The notes below the pieces were generated by a model, which did not search any database, had not been told where the DNA came from, and saw only the letters and a list, made by a program, of their open reading frames with translations. From Deltaproteobacteria bacterium (GTDB taxonomy: Bacteria; Desulfobacterota; Desulfuromonadia; Geobacterales; Pseudopelobacteraceae), in contig JAJXWO010000004.1 of NCBI GenBank assembly GCA_021781535.1, positions 1 to 64,000 of the forward strand: a stretch of DNA of 64,000 bases, given 5' to 3'. The position numbers and the translations under genes were made by a program. Below are positions 18,272 to 26,847 of this stretch, one piece after another; position 1 is the first letter of the stretch, and each line of letters begins with the position of its first letter.

Positions 18272-19627
18272 TTAAAAGAAAAGTTCCCATGCGCACAGCG
18301 CCAGTTTTCTGAAGGTTATATTTCCCCTGCCGGCAGCCTGCTTGAACCCCTCGGTTGCCTCCCGCGAACGACGGTAAAACTTAACAAAGGCCTTGATCAG
18401 CAAAAATTGCAGATAATGGCGATTTATCAGGGGATGGCGGAAAACGATGTGCAAGCCATCGTAGAATTTCCAGCGTCGGCAAAAGATGCGATCCTTGATG
18501 TCCTCATAGAGTTTCGTCCCGGGATACGGAGTCAGGATGGAAAACTGGGCAATGTTGGTATTGAGCCTGACCGCCAGGTCAATCGTTTTTTCCACTTCAG
18601 CGGCGGTCTCGTTCAGGTTGCCGATGATGTAACTCCCATAGGATTCAACCCCGTTTTGCCGCAAGATTTCGACAGCCAGAGTGACATCAGACGCCTTGGT
18701 GTTCTTGCCGAGGGAGTTCAGTGTTTCCTCGTTGCCACTTTCAATGCCGAGATAGACCGTTGTGGAACCCGCCGCCGCCATCTTGGCCACCATGTCCGGA
18801 TTTTTCACAATCGTATCGACCCGTGACAGGTTCCACCATTTCAGGTCATAGCCACGGGCGATGATCCCGTCGGCAATCTGTCCGACCCGCGGCGGCGCAA
18901 GGGTAAAGTTGTCATCCATGAAGCAAACCGCCCGAAAACCATAGCGGTTATAGACCTCATCAATCTCGGCCAGCACCGATTCGGCACTCCGGAAGCGCCA
19001 TCCTCTGCCGAAAAAGCTCGATGAAGAGCAGAAATGACAGGCACCGGGGCAGCCGCGACTGGTAACAACGGGAGTTATGGGACGATCGGCCATGCTGGCC
19101 CGGTACTGATGGAGGTCCACGAGATGCCGGGCGGGAAACGGCAGCGTTTCAACATCGATCGGATCGGCGGCAGGAGTTTCAATCAGGTGGCGGCCATCCT
19201 TGATGATCAACCCCTTGACCGCGGCAATGCTCTCCCGGTTCTGGATGGCGGTTAGAAGACCCGGGAAAATGAATTCCCCCTCTCCCCTGACGATATAGTC
19301 TACATATCCGGAAGCAAAAATATCCTCCGCCATGAATTGCGGATGGGGCCCCCCCATAACCACCGGCCGGCCGGTAGCAGATACCCTGCGGGCAATGGCA
19401 AGCGCCTTGTTTGCCCTGGTCGTATCAGCCGAAATCCCCACAACATCGGCGCGCCGGATATCGGCGTCATCCAGTCGTCCGTCATCAGCAGCCAGGTCGC
19501 GTACAACCACACTGTGCCCTGCCAGTTCAAGGGTGGCGGCGACATAGAGGAGACCGATTGGAGGAAGACTCAGACCAAAGGTGTTAAATACGCTGGAAGA
19601 TCGAGGGTTTACCAGCAGTACGTTCAT
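18272..19627 (-). CDS. B12-binding radical SAM protein (number 3 of 5)
   Basis: A 451-residue protein. The N-terminal cobalamin-binding-like domain carries MNVLLVNPRSSSVF, VVMGGPHPQFMAEDI and VRGEGEFIFP. The cluster motif is C193-x3-C197-x2-C200 (RGCPGACHFC), and LTPYPGT occurs near residue 380. The position usually holding the cobalamin-ligand His (VRDLAADDG) has none. A basic, aromatic C-terminal tail of about 60 residues could contact membrane. Its ATG overlaps the stop of the SPASM-like gene upstream by one base. Function beyond radical chemistry on a lipid-like substrate cannot be stated. Confidence 0.85.
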   Translation of the reverse strand: MNVLLVNPRSSSVFNTFGLSLPPIGLLYVAATLELAGHSVVVRDLAADDGRLDDADIRRADVVGISADTTRANKALAIARRVSATGRPVVMGGPHPQFMAEDIFASGYVDYIVRGEGEFIFPGLLTAIQNRESIAAVKGLIIKDGRHLIETPAADPIDVETLPFPARHLVDLHQYRASMADRPITPVVTSRGCPGACHFCSSSSFFGRGWRFRSAESVLAEIDEVYNRYGFRAVCFMDDNFTLAPPRVGQIADGIIARGYDLKWWNLSRVDTIVKNPDMVAKMAAAGSTTVYLGIESGNEETLNSLGKNTKASDVTLAVEILRQNGVESYGSYIIGNLNETAAEVEKTIDLAVRLNTNIAQFSILTPYPGTKLYEDIKDRIFCRRWKFYDGLHIVFRHPLINRHYLQFLLIKAFVKFYRRSREATEGFKQAAGRGNITFRKLALCAWELFF

Positions 19628-21003
19628 CAGTTGCTACCCCTTTTTTTCGTCTTTGGCGGAAGAGTTTTGAACTCATGTTCCCAGATCGGATCGGCGATCT
19701 CACCATAGGCGCGGGAGTAGTCATCCATGCTGTCGGCCAGGCCGGTGAAAATTTCATCCGCTCCCTCATGGGTCGGATACGCGCCCTCCGAGGCAAACAG
19801 CTCCCGTCCGGCAGCAGGTTGATCGATCAGCATGCAGGGGCGCAGCAGATTGTCATGTTCACCCTGCTTCTCGCGGATTTTAGTGAAAAACGGTGATGCC
19901 AGCGCCTCATGAATGGTTGTGCGGCGGATATTGTCAACGGCAAAATGGCAGAAGACGCACGGCTCAATATCGCCGTTGGCGTTGATATGAAAATACTTGC
20001 GCCCGCCGGCCAGACAGCCGGAGATCATTGGTCCGTCGTTCCAGAAATCGATGAACAGCATCGGCTTGGTGGCACGGTAGTCGATAACGGTTCGACGCAG
20101 GCCATCGCGCTGTTCGGGGGTCGGCATCAGCTCGGGCTCAGGCTTACGCCCAACCGGAACATAGGAAAAGAGCCACATCGCAAAGACCCCCTTCTTCAGG
20201 AGCATGTCGATATAGTCGCCATTGGTGATGATGTCGGAGTTTTTGCGCGAGTGGGTGAATGACCCGCAGAAGGAGAGTCCCCCCTCCCGCATCAGGTCCA
20301 TGGCATGCATGACTTTTTTGAAATGTCCCGCACCGCGACGTTCGTCGGTTTCCTGTTCGTATCCTTCAAGCGAAAATGACGGCATGACATTGCCGACCTC
20401 GGTCAGCTTCTCAACCATCTTTTCATCGATCAAGCCGCCGTGGGTAAAGACCAGGAAGGCCATGTCGCTGTGCTTTTTGAATATCTCGAAAATACCTTCC
20501 ATATAAAACGGCTCACCGCCGGATATTACCGCAAAATAGACACCCATCTCCTTCATCTGGAGCAAAATGGAGTCGACTTCGTCCAGAGTCAGCTCCAGCG
20601 ACTTGTCGTAGTCACCGGCATAACAGCCATAGCAGTTCAGGTTGCAACGCATGGTAGGACTGATGACCACGGTTGAAGGTGGATAGTAACCGTGCGTGTC
20701 GCTCCACTCCTTACGTTTGTTGGTGCCGTTCAGCAAGTGATTGACGAGCAGGTTGCTGATCCATTTGTCACGCTGATTGGGATGCAGATCGCGCAGAATC
20801 CGGCGGGGGAACTCGATACTCGGATGCTTATCCCGCACCAGGCCGCGAATCCAGCGGATGCGCTCCTTGTAGTAGTCCTTCTTGGGGATCATCTCCATCA
20901 CGTGGGTCATACGGATCAGGTTCTCATCCGACGAATTTATCGCCAGTTCCAGAAGATAGGAAAGGGCCTTTTCTTTGGTATAATTTTTCAGGGTGTTTAT
21001 CAT
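19627..21003 (-). CDS. Radical SAM protein with SPASM-like C terminus
   Basis: A 458-residue protein without a B12 domain. About 110 N-terminal helical residues precede the cluster motif C120-x3-C124-x2-C127 (MRCNLNCYGC). A typical SAM-binding GGEPFY motif follows, and the C terminus is Cys-rich (GCLAGGRKYFHI, then EPCVFCHF and RPC), as expected for auxiliary Fe-S clusters. Such enzymes modify peptides, hopanoid-like lipids or sugars. The start has no competing upstream ATG. It is 14 bases from the glycosyltransferase stop and coupled to the next B12 radical SAM gene. Confidence 0.85.
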   Translation of the reverse strand: MINTLKNYTKEKALSYLLELAINSSDENLIRMTHVMEMIPKKDYYKERIRWIRGLVRDKHPSIEFPRRILRDLHPNQRDKWISNLLVNHLLNGTNKRKEWSDTHGYYPPSTVVISPTMRCNLNCYGCYAGDYDKSLELTLDEVDSILLQMKEMGVYFAVISGGEPFYMEGIFEIFKKHSDMAFLVFTHGGLIDEKMVEKLTEVGNVMPSFSLEGYEQETDERRGAGHFKKVMHAMDLMREGGLSFCGSFTHSRKNSDIITNGDYIDMLLKKGVFAMWLFSYVPVGRKPEPELMPTPEQRDGLRRTVIDYRATKPMLFIDFWNDGPMISGCLAGGRKYFHINANGDIEPCVFCHFAVDNIRRTTIHEALASPFFTKIREKQGEHDNLLRPCMLIDQPAAGRELFASEGAYPTHEGADEIFTGLADSMDDYSRAYGEIADPIWEHEFKTLPPKTKKRGSN

Positions 21004-21017
21004 ATGAATGCGCCTCG

Positions 21018-21680
21018 TTACATGTTACGTAAAAATGTCATGCTGATGTTTACCGTATCCATGAATGGCCGGTAGTGGCTGGTTGCGCGTCCATCGGCAA
21101 CCCGTGCGGCAACCGGGAGGGAACCGACCGTGAAGCCGCTCTTCCAGGCTTTCAGCAAGATTTCCATCTCCAGTGCGTATCCGTTTGATGTTAATGAAAG
21201 TTTTTTCAATACGTCACCTGAATAGCACCTGAAACCGGACTGACTGTCGGTGATTTCAAAACCGGTACGTTTCCAGATACACCAGACGCCGATCCGGTTC
21301 CAGATTTTGCGGAGGCCGGCCATCTGTTCAAACTGTGATCGACGGGACGCAATAAGAATACCCCACCTGCCGCTTTGTGCAATCGAGAGCAGCCGCGGGA
21401 TTGCAGAGACGTCATGTTGGCCATCGGCATCGATGGTGACCACCGCGTCAAAACCGGACTCACGTGCCCAGGCAAACCCTGTTTTCAGCGCGGCGCCCTT
21501 ACCGAGGTTTCGCGGGTGGCGGAGCAGCGTCACCGGCAATCCGGCCAGCAGCCGGGACGTACCATCCGTCGAGCCATCATCTACCAGCACGATCGGCACG
21601 CCATGTTCCAGGCACTCCCGCACGACCTGCAGAATGGTCTTTTCAGCATTATATGCAGGAATCAGGATACATGCTGCCAC
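21018..21680 (-). CDS. Family 2 glycosyltransferase (polyprenyl-phosphate sugar synthase type)
   Basis: A 220-residue GT-A glycosyltransferase. It has the opening strand CILIPAYNAEKT, the nucleotide-binding VDDGSTDGT, the NLGKGAALKTG string of the DPM1-like subgroup, and the metal-binding DADGQHD. The start is a GTG inside the end of the deacetylase gene (19-base overlap). With no C-terminal membrane helices it is likely a soluble enzyme acting at the membrane face. With the deacetylase next door it suggests that the lipid product or its acceptor carries a sugar. Confidence 0.86.
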   Translation of the reverse strand: MAACILIPAYNAEKTILQVVRECLEHGVPIVLVDDGSTDGTSRLLAGLPVTLLRHPRNLGKGAALKTGFAWARESGFDAVVTIDADGQHDVSAIPRLLSIAQSGRWGILIASRRSQFEQMAGLRKIWNRIGVWCIWKRTGFEITDSQSGFRCYSGDVLKKLSLTSNGYALEMEILLKAWKSGFTVGSLPVAARVADGRATSHYRPFMDTVNISMTFLRNM

Positions 21681-22540
21681 GTGTTCATTAACTCCTTGAT
21701 GGTGACAAATTGATACCGTTGGAACAGCCCGCTCAAGCGGGGAGCCGCATCTGTTCGAGTCCCATAGGATACGAACCGTTTCAGAGAGGGGAGGCCAAGC
21801 CGGGGGCCGGCAGGGTCCACCTCGCGGGGATGAAGATACAAAACAGCCGGTTGGTGGGACCGGTTCAGCTCATCGATAGTCGCACAGATGGTCCTGAAAG
21901 GAAAAAATCTGAACCCCCAGCCGCCACCGGTCGGCAGGTTGCCGCCCCACAATCGCGTCACCATCGGCGGGATTTCCCACAGGCCCGCTCCTTCACCTTC
22001 AAGACGGTAGGGAATACGGCTGCCGCGGGAATTACCCACGAACGGGAGCGGATTAAGACTTGAATCGTAGCGATACCCTTCTTCCCGCAGGATGGCAAAG
22101 GGCCACCCAGCCTGTTCCGCCAAAGACCATTGCGGCGCCCGGTATCCAATTGGGCGGTGCCCGGTCTGTTCCACCAGAATCCGTGCGGTGAGCTGCAGCT
22201 CCTCCCGGAACTGTTGCGGTGTCAACTCCGACACCAGACGGTGCGAATACCCGTGTGAAGCTATTTCATGCCCTGCCGAACAGATCATCGGCGCCAAATC
22301 CGGATTGTTTTCCGCCACGGAACCGAGCATGAAAAAGGTGCCCTTCTGACCATGCTCGGAAAGCAGCGCCAGAATTTTCTCCACGTTTGTCCGCACCCGC
22401 CATGATCCGCGAGGAGGAACAGCCACAGCCCTTCCCGGCTCGCAGACATGGTACCAGTCCTCCACGTCAACTGTTAAAACATTGTGCGCCGTAACGTCGC
22501 TCCGAGACCTGAAGATAAAGAAATAAACATTACATAACAA
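21662..22540 (-). CDS. Polysaccharide deacetylase (carbohydrate esterase 4)
   Basis: A NodB-fold deacetylase. The metal-binding DVED motif is in LTVDVEDWYH and the two zinc histidines are in ASHGYSHRL. The later strings GYRAPQWSL and YLHPREVD complete the family pattern. It belongs to the group often found beside exopolysaccharide and PEP-CTERM loci. The start is uncertain: TTG at 22540, 6 bases beyond the methyltransferase stop, gives 292 residues, and no ATG or GTG in frame precedes the catalytic core. It probably removes an acetyl group from a sugar handled by the adjacent glycosyltransferase. Confidence 0.85.
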   Translation of the reverse strand: MLCNVYFFIFRSRSDVTAHNVLTVDVEDWYHVCEPGRAVAVPPRGSWRVRTNVEKILALLSEHGQKGTFFMLGSVAENNPDLAPMICSAGHEIASHGYSHRLVSELTPQQFREELQLTARILVEQTGHRPIGYRAPQWSLAEQAGWPFAILREEGYRYDSSLNPLPFVGNSRGSRIPYRLEGEGAGLWEIPPMVTRLWGGNLPTGGGWGFRFFPFRTICATIDELNRSHQPAVLYLHPREVDPAGPRLGLPSLKRFVSYGTRTDAAPRLSGLFQRYQFVTIKELMNTWQHVS

Positions 22541-22546
22541 ATGATA

Positions 22547-23293
22547 TCAAGTCAATACACCTATCCCCTCTGAAGTACCGGTCCGTTTGCGGCACACCAG
22601 AACAATTTCATCGACACCGGCCGTATCGACCAGTCTATCGATGAATTTCAAACGCTTTTGAATGAGCATCCCCAGCGGCATCAGAACCTTATTATAGCAC
22701 CACATCGCTTTCCGCCGGTGATGTTTGAGCCACCAGACGCCAAAATCCAGCAGCCGCGGGTTCGCCGGTTGCATGCCGTAAATGGCACTTTTTTCGAGGA
22801 CCAGGCCATGGGAGGCAATCAACGCCAGCAAATCAGCAGGATCATACCTGCGCACATGGCCCACGAATTCGTCAAATTTTGTCCAGCATTTTGTATGCAG
22901 CGGAACGGAAAAGACAAAGCAGCCGCCCTCCTTGAGCACGCGGCTTACCTCACCAAAAACCCGCCGGTCATCTTCGGCATGTTCGATGACATCAAACGCG
23001 CAAACGAGTTCGAATTTCCCGGCGCTGAACGGTAGGGCACCGATTTCACCGGTGACCGCAATGCCGCCGCACTCCTCCAGGCGTTCGATCACCGGTGGGC
23101 TGATGTCTACGAAACTGGTACCGCATATTGGTAAACGCGGGCGCAGGCCAGGACCTATTTCCAGGCGTGCCGGGGCAAGCGGCAGCAAGCCGGAAATCAG
23201 CGGCCAGGTATTGAAACGATCGGGCCGTTCCAGGTGGGACTCCGACCAGAGAACATCATAGAAATCGCGGTTGATGGCGGTGCTACAGCGCAT
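22547..23293 (-). CDS. SAM-dependent methyltransferase (class I, ubiE/type 11 fold)
   Basis: A 248-residue methyltransferase-like protein. Motif I is RLEIGPGLRPRLP, followed by ALPFSAGKFELVCAFDVIEHAEDD and VLKEGGCFVFSVP. An ATG at 23377 is in frame, but 23293 is chosen because AGGAG lies 7 bases upstream. This gives an 11-base overlap with the preceding radical SAM gene. The C-terminal basic helix (WWLKHHRRKAMWCYNKVL) may dock to membrane. The substrate is unknown; a hydroxyl or carboxyl of the cluster's lipid is plausible. Confidence 0.82.
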   Translation of the reverse strand: MRCSTAINRDFYDVLWSESHLERPDRFNTWPLISGLLPLAPARLEIGPGLRPRLPICGTSFVDISPPVIERLEECGGIAVTGEIGALPFSAGKFELVCAFDVIEHAEDDRRVFGEVSRVLKEGGCFVFSVPLHTKCWTKFDEFVGHVRRYDPADLLALIASHGLVLEKSAIYGMQPANPRLLDFGVWWLKHHRRKAMWCYNKVLMPLGMLIQKRLKFIDRLVDTAGVDEIVLVCRKRTGTSEGIGVLT

Positions 23294-24707
23294 GGTACTG
23301 CTCCTGGCGACATTTTGTAACGTCGGCTTCATGTATTGACTCTGGAAATGGTTGCTGGAAAGAACATGTATCCGCACCTCCTGCCGTAAGGCGGTCGTTG
23401 GGCCCCTTGCGGAGAATGTTGTATGCCAGGCTTGTGAGGCGGCGGCCAGGATTTCTCCAGACCCGCGACAGGACGGCAGGCCAGCTATACGCTTCCTTGC
23501 GCGCCTCCAGCCACCCCCGGTAGAGCTGTTCGGGCGACATCAGCTTCGGCCGGAAAACGACCTCCGAATGGTTGTAACGGTTCCACTCCCTGTGCAGAAG
23601 GCGCCGTTCCTGGTCATACTGTTGAAAAAGCCTTGTTCCCGGATACGGGGTCAGCAGGTTGAATGTGGGGACACTTGCAGCACACCCCTCAACGAAGCGA
23701 AGCGTTTTTTCGAAGATGCTTTGGTCATGGTCGTCAAAGCCGAAAATAAACGACGTTTCGAGGATAATGCCGGCATCACTTACCCGCTTCATTAGTTCGG
23801 CCTGAGATGTCTGTCCCGCCGATTTGGCAAGCAGTGCATACGGCCCCGTCACCGACTCGATTCCGACGAAGAGGCCGATGCAACCGGAACGGGCGACAAG
23901 CTTGAGCAGCTCCCGGTCTTCGGCAAAACGCAGGCTTGTTTGTGATCCCCAGCGTATCCCCAACTCGGCCATCCCTTCAAGAACCGGCCGCGCCATCGCT
24001 GGATCCCCCAGCAGATTGTCGTCGAGGAAGATTACCAGCTTGCGGGGGAAAGAGCGGATCTCCGCAAGGATGTCGGCCGGGTCGCGGTAGCGGAAACGAT
24101 TGCCGAAATAGTGCGTTACGGTGCAAAAAGCGCAGTCGTAGGGGCAGCCGCGGCTGGCCTGGATGGTCTGGGTCGTCAGGTACCGCTTGCCGGCCAGGAT
24201 TTCTCGGCGCGGCCAGGGAACTTCGAGTGTATCGTCCTGCGGTATCGGAGCGCGGTATACCTTTTCGAGCCTGCCGCCGACAAAATCATCGAGGAGCATG
24301 GCCATGACCGGTTCAGCCTCGCCTATGACCACTGCATCCGCATGGGCACAGGCTTCTTCGGGCATAACCGTCGGGTGCATTCCCCCCATGATGACCGGGA
24401 CCCCTTCTCCCCTGAATTGATCGGCTATTTCGTAGGCACGGGTCGCCTGGTGTGTCATGGCGGTAATTCCGACGAGGTCGAACTGTCCGCCGTACGGAAT
24501 AGCGTCCTGGCTTTCATCCACGAGGGTCACCTCCCACTGCGGCGGAGTCGCTGCGGCAACCTGCTGGAGAGAGAGTGAAGGGAGCTGGAAATACTTTGCC
24601 CAGCCGAGCTTGTGCGTTGCAGGGTAAATGAGAAGGAGTCTCGGACGAGCCTGGTGGGGGAGGCGGCGGTGCGAAAACCTTGCTTGTTTTGATGATTCTT
24701 CTGGCAT
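23283..24707 (-). CDS. B12-binding radical SAM protein (number 4 of 5)
   Basis: About 474 residues from the preferred ATG at 24707; an in-frame start at 24794 would add 29 residues. The cobalamin-binding-like domain carries RLLLIYPATHKLGW, VIMGGMHPTVMPEEA and IGEAEPVM. The cluster motif is C188-x3-C192-x2-C195 (RGCPYDCAFC), then LLTPYPGT. It is a paralogue of the protein at 15707-16993. It is the first gene of the long minus-strand train, and no DxHxxG motif is seen. Unlike its paralogue it has a basic N-terminal extension of about 20 residues and a C-terminal tail of about 45 residues rich in polar residues. Confidence 0.85.
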   Translation of the reverse strand: MPEESSKQARFSHRRLPHQARPRLLLIYPATHKLGWAKYFQLPSLSLQQVAAATPPQWEVTLVDESQDAIPYGGQFDLVGITAMTHQATRAYEIADQFRGEGVPVIMGGMHPTVMPEEACAHADAVVIGEAEPVMAMLLDDFVGGRLEKVYRAPIPQDDTLEVPWPRREILAGKRYLTTQTIQASRGCPYDCAFCTVTHYFGNRFRYRDPADILAEIRSFPRKLVIFLDDNLLGDPAMARPVLEGMAELGIRWGSQTSLRFAEDRELLKLVARSGCIGLFVGIESVTGPYALLAKSAGQTSQAELMKRVSDAGIILETSFIFGFDDHDQSIFEKTLRFVEGCAASVPTFNLLTPYPGTRLFQQYDQERRLLHREWNRYNHSEVVFRPKLMSPEQLYRGWLEARKEAYSWPAVLSRVWRNPGRRLTSLAYNILRKGPNDRLTAGGADTCSFQQPFPESIHEADVTKCRQEQYHAL

Positions 24708-24943
24708 TCCGATTCCCTTTGCCTTTGTATCTGCATGGCGAGCGATAACAGAGTCGAATAGCCGTGCCATAAACGGCTGACTAACATATATCAACTACCG
24801 TGCCAGATAAGAATTGAGACAAGGAGAATGCAAGGGTCTGATTGTACGGGGAAAACAGGTCTATTGGGATCCACATCAAGAGGACAACCATCAACTGAAT
24901 CCGCCATGCGCAACATATCCGCCAAATATGACGGGCGGAATAG

Positions 24944-25921
24944 TTAGATCGCGTGCCGCCGCAGAAACAGATTGTTCCATTTTGATTTGAGGGCTGTTAC
25001 AACATCTTTGATAATGTAATTTCTATCCGTCAACGATTTAAGATAAAAAGGCACCACGCAGCCGCAGCGATCACAATCGGCCTTGGGGCCGAGCATGCAT
25101 GGTTCTTTCGCAATTCCGTCCGGTCCAAGAGCAAATGATTTTTCAGCAAAAGGGCATCTGTCGGTGACTGACCGTGACCTGTCAGATTTCATCAGCCTGA
25201 GTGCAGGCTCGGAATTGACGATAAAAGCGCCGTATTCTTTCTTATTTTCAAGCAGAAGTTCGATAATCCGATCCTTTTCATCCCAGCCAAGCCACAGGGA
25301 GTCGTCAAGCCCCCTGACAGGCGTGAAAAAGCTGAATACCATGCTTCTGACTTTTGGATTTCTGCCCCACTCCTCCAGCGATGCGGAAATCTCGGAATAG
25401 TTATCCCTGGTAATGCAGTAGGCGATGGTGATCTTCAGTCCTTCGGTTGCAGCAATGTTCCGCTTGATCGTATCGTACAGCCCCGGAAGGTTGCGCATTT
25501 TGTCATGATTCTCCCGACTTCCGTCAACAGAAATGTACCAGCTCACCTCTTTCCAGTCGGGGAGGGGCAGCGAGCCATTGGTTGTTACCGTGTTATATTT
25601 GAAGTAGCTTCTTCCCAACTCTACGAGCGGCAGGCGCAGAAGCGGTTCTCCCCCGACCCATGAACACTGGAATGCTCGAATGCCTGCTCCTTTCAGACTC
25701 TCGAATTTATTTCTCCATTGCTCAAGCGACCATTCGGAGGAGTGGTCCTGTTCAAAGAAATAACAATGATCGCAGCGCAGATTACACCGATTGGTGACAT
25801 CGACCGATCCAAAGCTGTTTTTGGGAATACCGAAGAGGAAAAAGCCGAACCGGGCAAGGTTATATGAGGAAAAAAACTGTTTTGTGGCTCTCGAAACGAC
25901 AGTAGCCTGCTGGTTATCCAT
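24944..25921 (-). CDS. Radical SAM protein with Cys-rich C terminus (second SPASM-like)
   Basis: A 325-residue protein. The cluster motif is C46-x3-C50-x2-C53 (NRCNLRCDHCYFF), followed by the SAM-binding SWVGGEPLLRLP. The C terminus has EPCMLGPKADCDRCGC, suggesting extra Fe-S clusters. It is separated from the B12 radical SAM gene downstream by about 236 bases, so membership in the same transcript is uncertain. Its base composition is more AT-rich than the main operon. It is not obviously closer to peptide-modifying enzymes than to lipid-modifying ones. Confidence 0.8.
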   Translation of the reverse strand: MDNQQATVVSRATKQFFSSYNLARFGFFLFGIPKNSFGSVDVTNRCNLRCDHCYFFEQDHSSEWSLEQWRNKFESLKGAGIRAFQCSWVGGEPLLRLPLVELGRSYFKYNTVTTNGSLPLPDWKEVSWYISVDGSRENHDKMRNLPGLYDTIKRNIAATEGLKITIAYCITRDNYSEISASLEEWGRNPKVRSMVFSFFTPVRGLDDSLWLGWDEKDRIIELLLENKKEYGAFIVNSEPALRLMKSDRSRSVTDRCPFAEKSFALGPDGIAKEPCMLGPKADCDRCGCVVPFYLKSLTDRNYIIKDVVTALKSKWNNLFLRRHAI

Positions 25922-25993
25922 AAGAGCATCGCCTGTATACTGAATTTATTCTTATGTGGTGCAGATTCGGGGTTTTCTTCGATAGCAGTCACA

Positions 25994-26022
25994 TAAAAAA
26001 GCCCATGCGTTTGATCATGGGC
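25994..26022 (-). terminator. Intrinsic terminator after the DUF4410 gene
   Basis: On the minus strand GCCCATG, an 8-base loop and CATGGGC are followed by six T. It lies 29 bases past the stop of the DUF4410 gene, so that gene is probably a transcript of its own, separate from the radical SAM gene further left. Confidence 0.8.
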
Positions 26023-26050
26023 GATAATAAAACCACAAACAACTCATGGA

Positions 26051-26647
26051 TTACTTATATAACTTCTCGATAAAATCGGTTGATAGTGTCGCTATTCTTC
26101 CAACAAAAGCCGGAAATTTACCTTCATATCCTCCCAGGTCCTGTGAACCAAAAAATCCGCCGGATTCCTGATCCTTAAACGATGCGAGCTCTTTGCCAGT
26201 TTTTGCATCGATAAATTTGCCGGTCATGATTACATTTACTTTGCCGGAACCAAAACCGATAAACATCGTAAGAGCCCTGCTGCCGGCATTAAATTCGTTG
26301 ACACTGGCAGTATAAATAAGTTCCCTCCCTTTGGGTTTTACATTTATTTTGATATCCTTGAACAAACCTCTTTTTTTAAGCTCAGCGGCCACTGTTGATG
26401 TAAATATCGTGTTCAGCATCGGTTTCATGGATTCTATCTTTGCTTTTTCTTCGTCATCTACTCTGGAGTATTCAGCATGGTCCATGTCAAGGTTGTTTAT
26501 GATTATCGTGTCATAGGCCGAGAAACCCCGAGTCATTGCTACGCTCTCTTCCTCCAGAACATCCGGTTTTGACAACGCTCCATCGCCTGCAAATGCGTAC
26601 ACCGACAAACTCATGACAAGAAACAGACTTCCGATAAGTATCTTCAT
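26051..26647 (-). CDS. Exported DUF4410-family protein
   Basis: A 198-residue protein with a signal peptide (hydrophobic residues 4-20, cleavage probably after FAGDGA or nearby). The mature part resembles DUF4410 periplasmic proteins: FSAYDTIIINNLDMD, AAELKKRGLFKDI, and a Gly-rich strand TMFIGFGSGKVNVIMTGKFIDAKTGKELASF. The function of this family is unknown; members are often encoded near envelope or lipid genes. It is monocistronic, with its own terminator, and divergent from the B12 radical SAM/PagL pair. Confidence 0.7.
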   Translation of the reverse strand: MKILIGSLFLVMSLSVYAFAGDGALSKPDVLEEESVAMTRGFSAYDTIIINNLDMDHAEYSRVDDEEKAKIESMKPMLNTIFTSTVAAELKKRGLFKDIKINVKPKGRELIYTASVNEFNAGSRALTMFIGFGSGKVNVIMTGKFIDAKTGKELASFKDQESGGFFGSQDLGGYEGKFPAFVGRIATLSTDFIEKLYK

Positions 26648-26847
26648 ATACCCTCCTTGAATGTAATTATATTTATATGTGATGTTACCGTATTATTTGT
26701 CAAACGTTATCTTTCAGCTATATGACTGTGAGCTAATTCTGCACCGTTGAAACCTGATATACATGCCTGCTTTTTCAACAACAGTATGCTATACATCCTA
26801 TGGAGACGTATGAGACCGGAAAATACCTTTTATCGCGGAGATTACGA

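Noticed and set aside
24800-24943. A promoter (TTGCAT-17-TTATCT) for the start of the long operon
   Set aside because: Both hexamers match only 4 of 6 consensus bases, so it cannot be separated from chance in AT-rich DNA.
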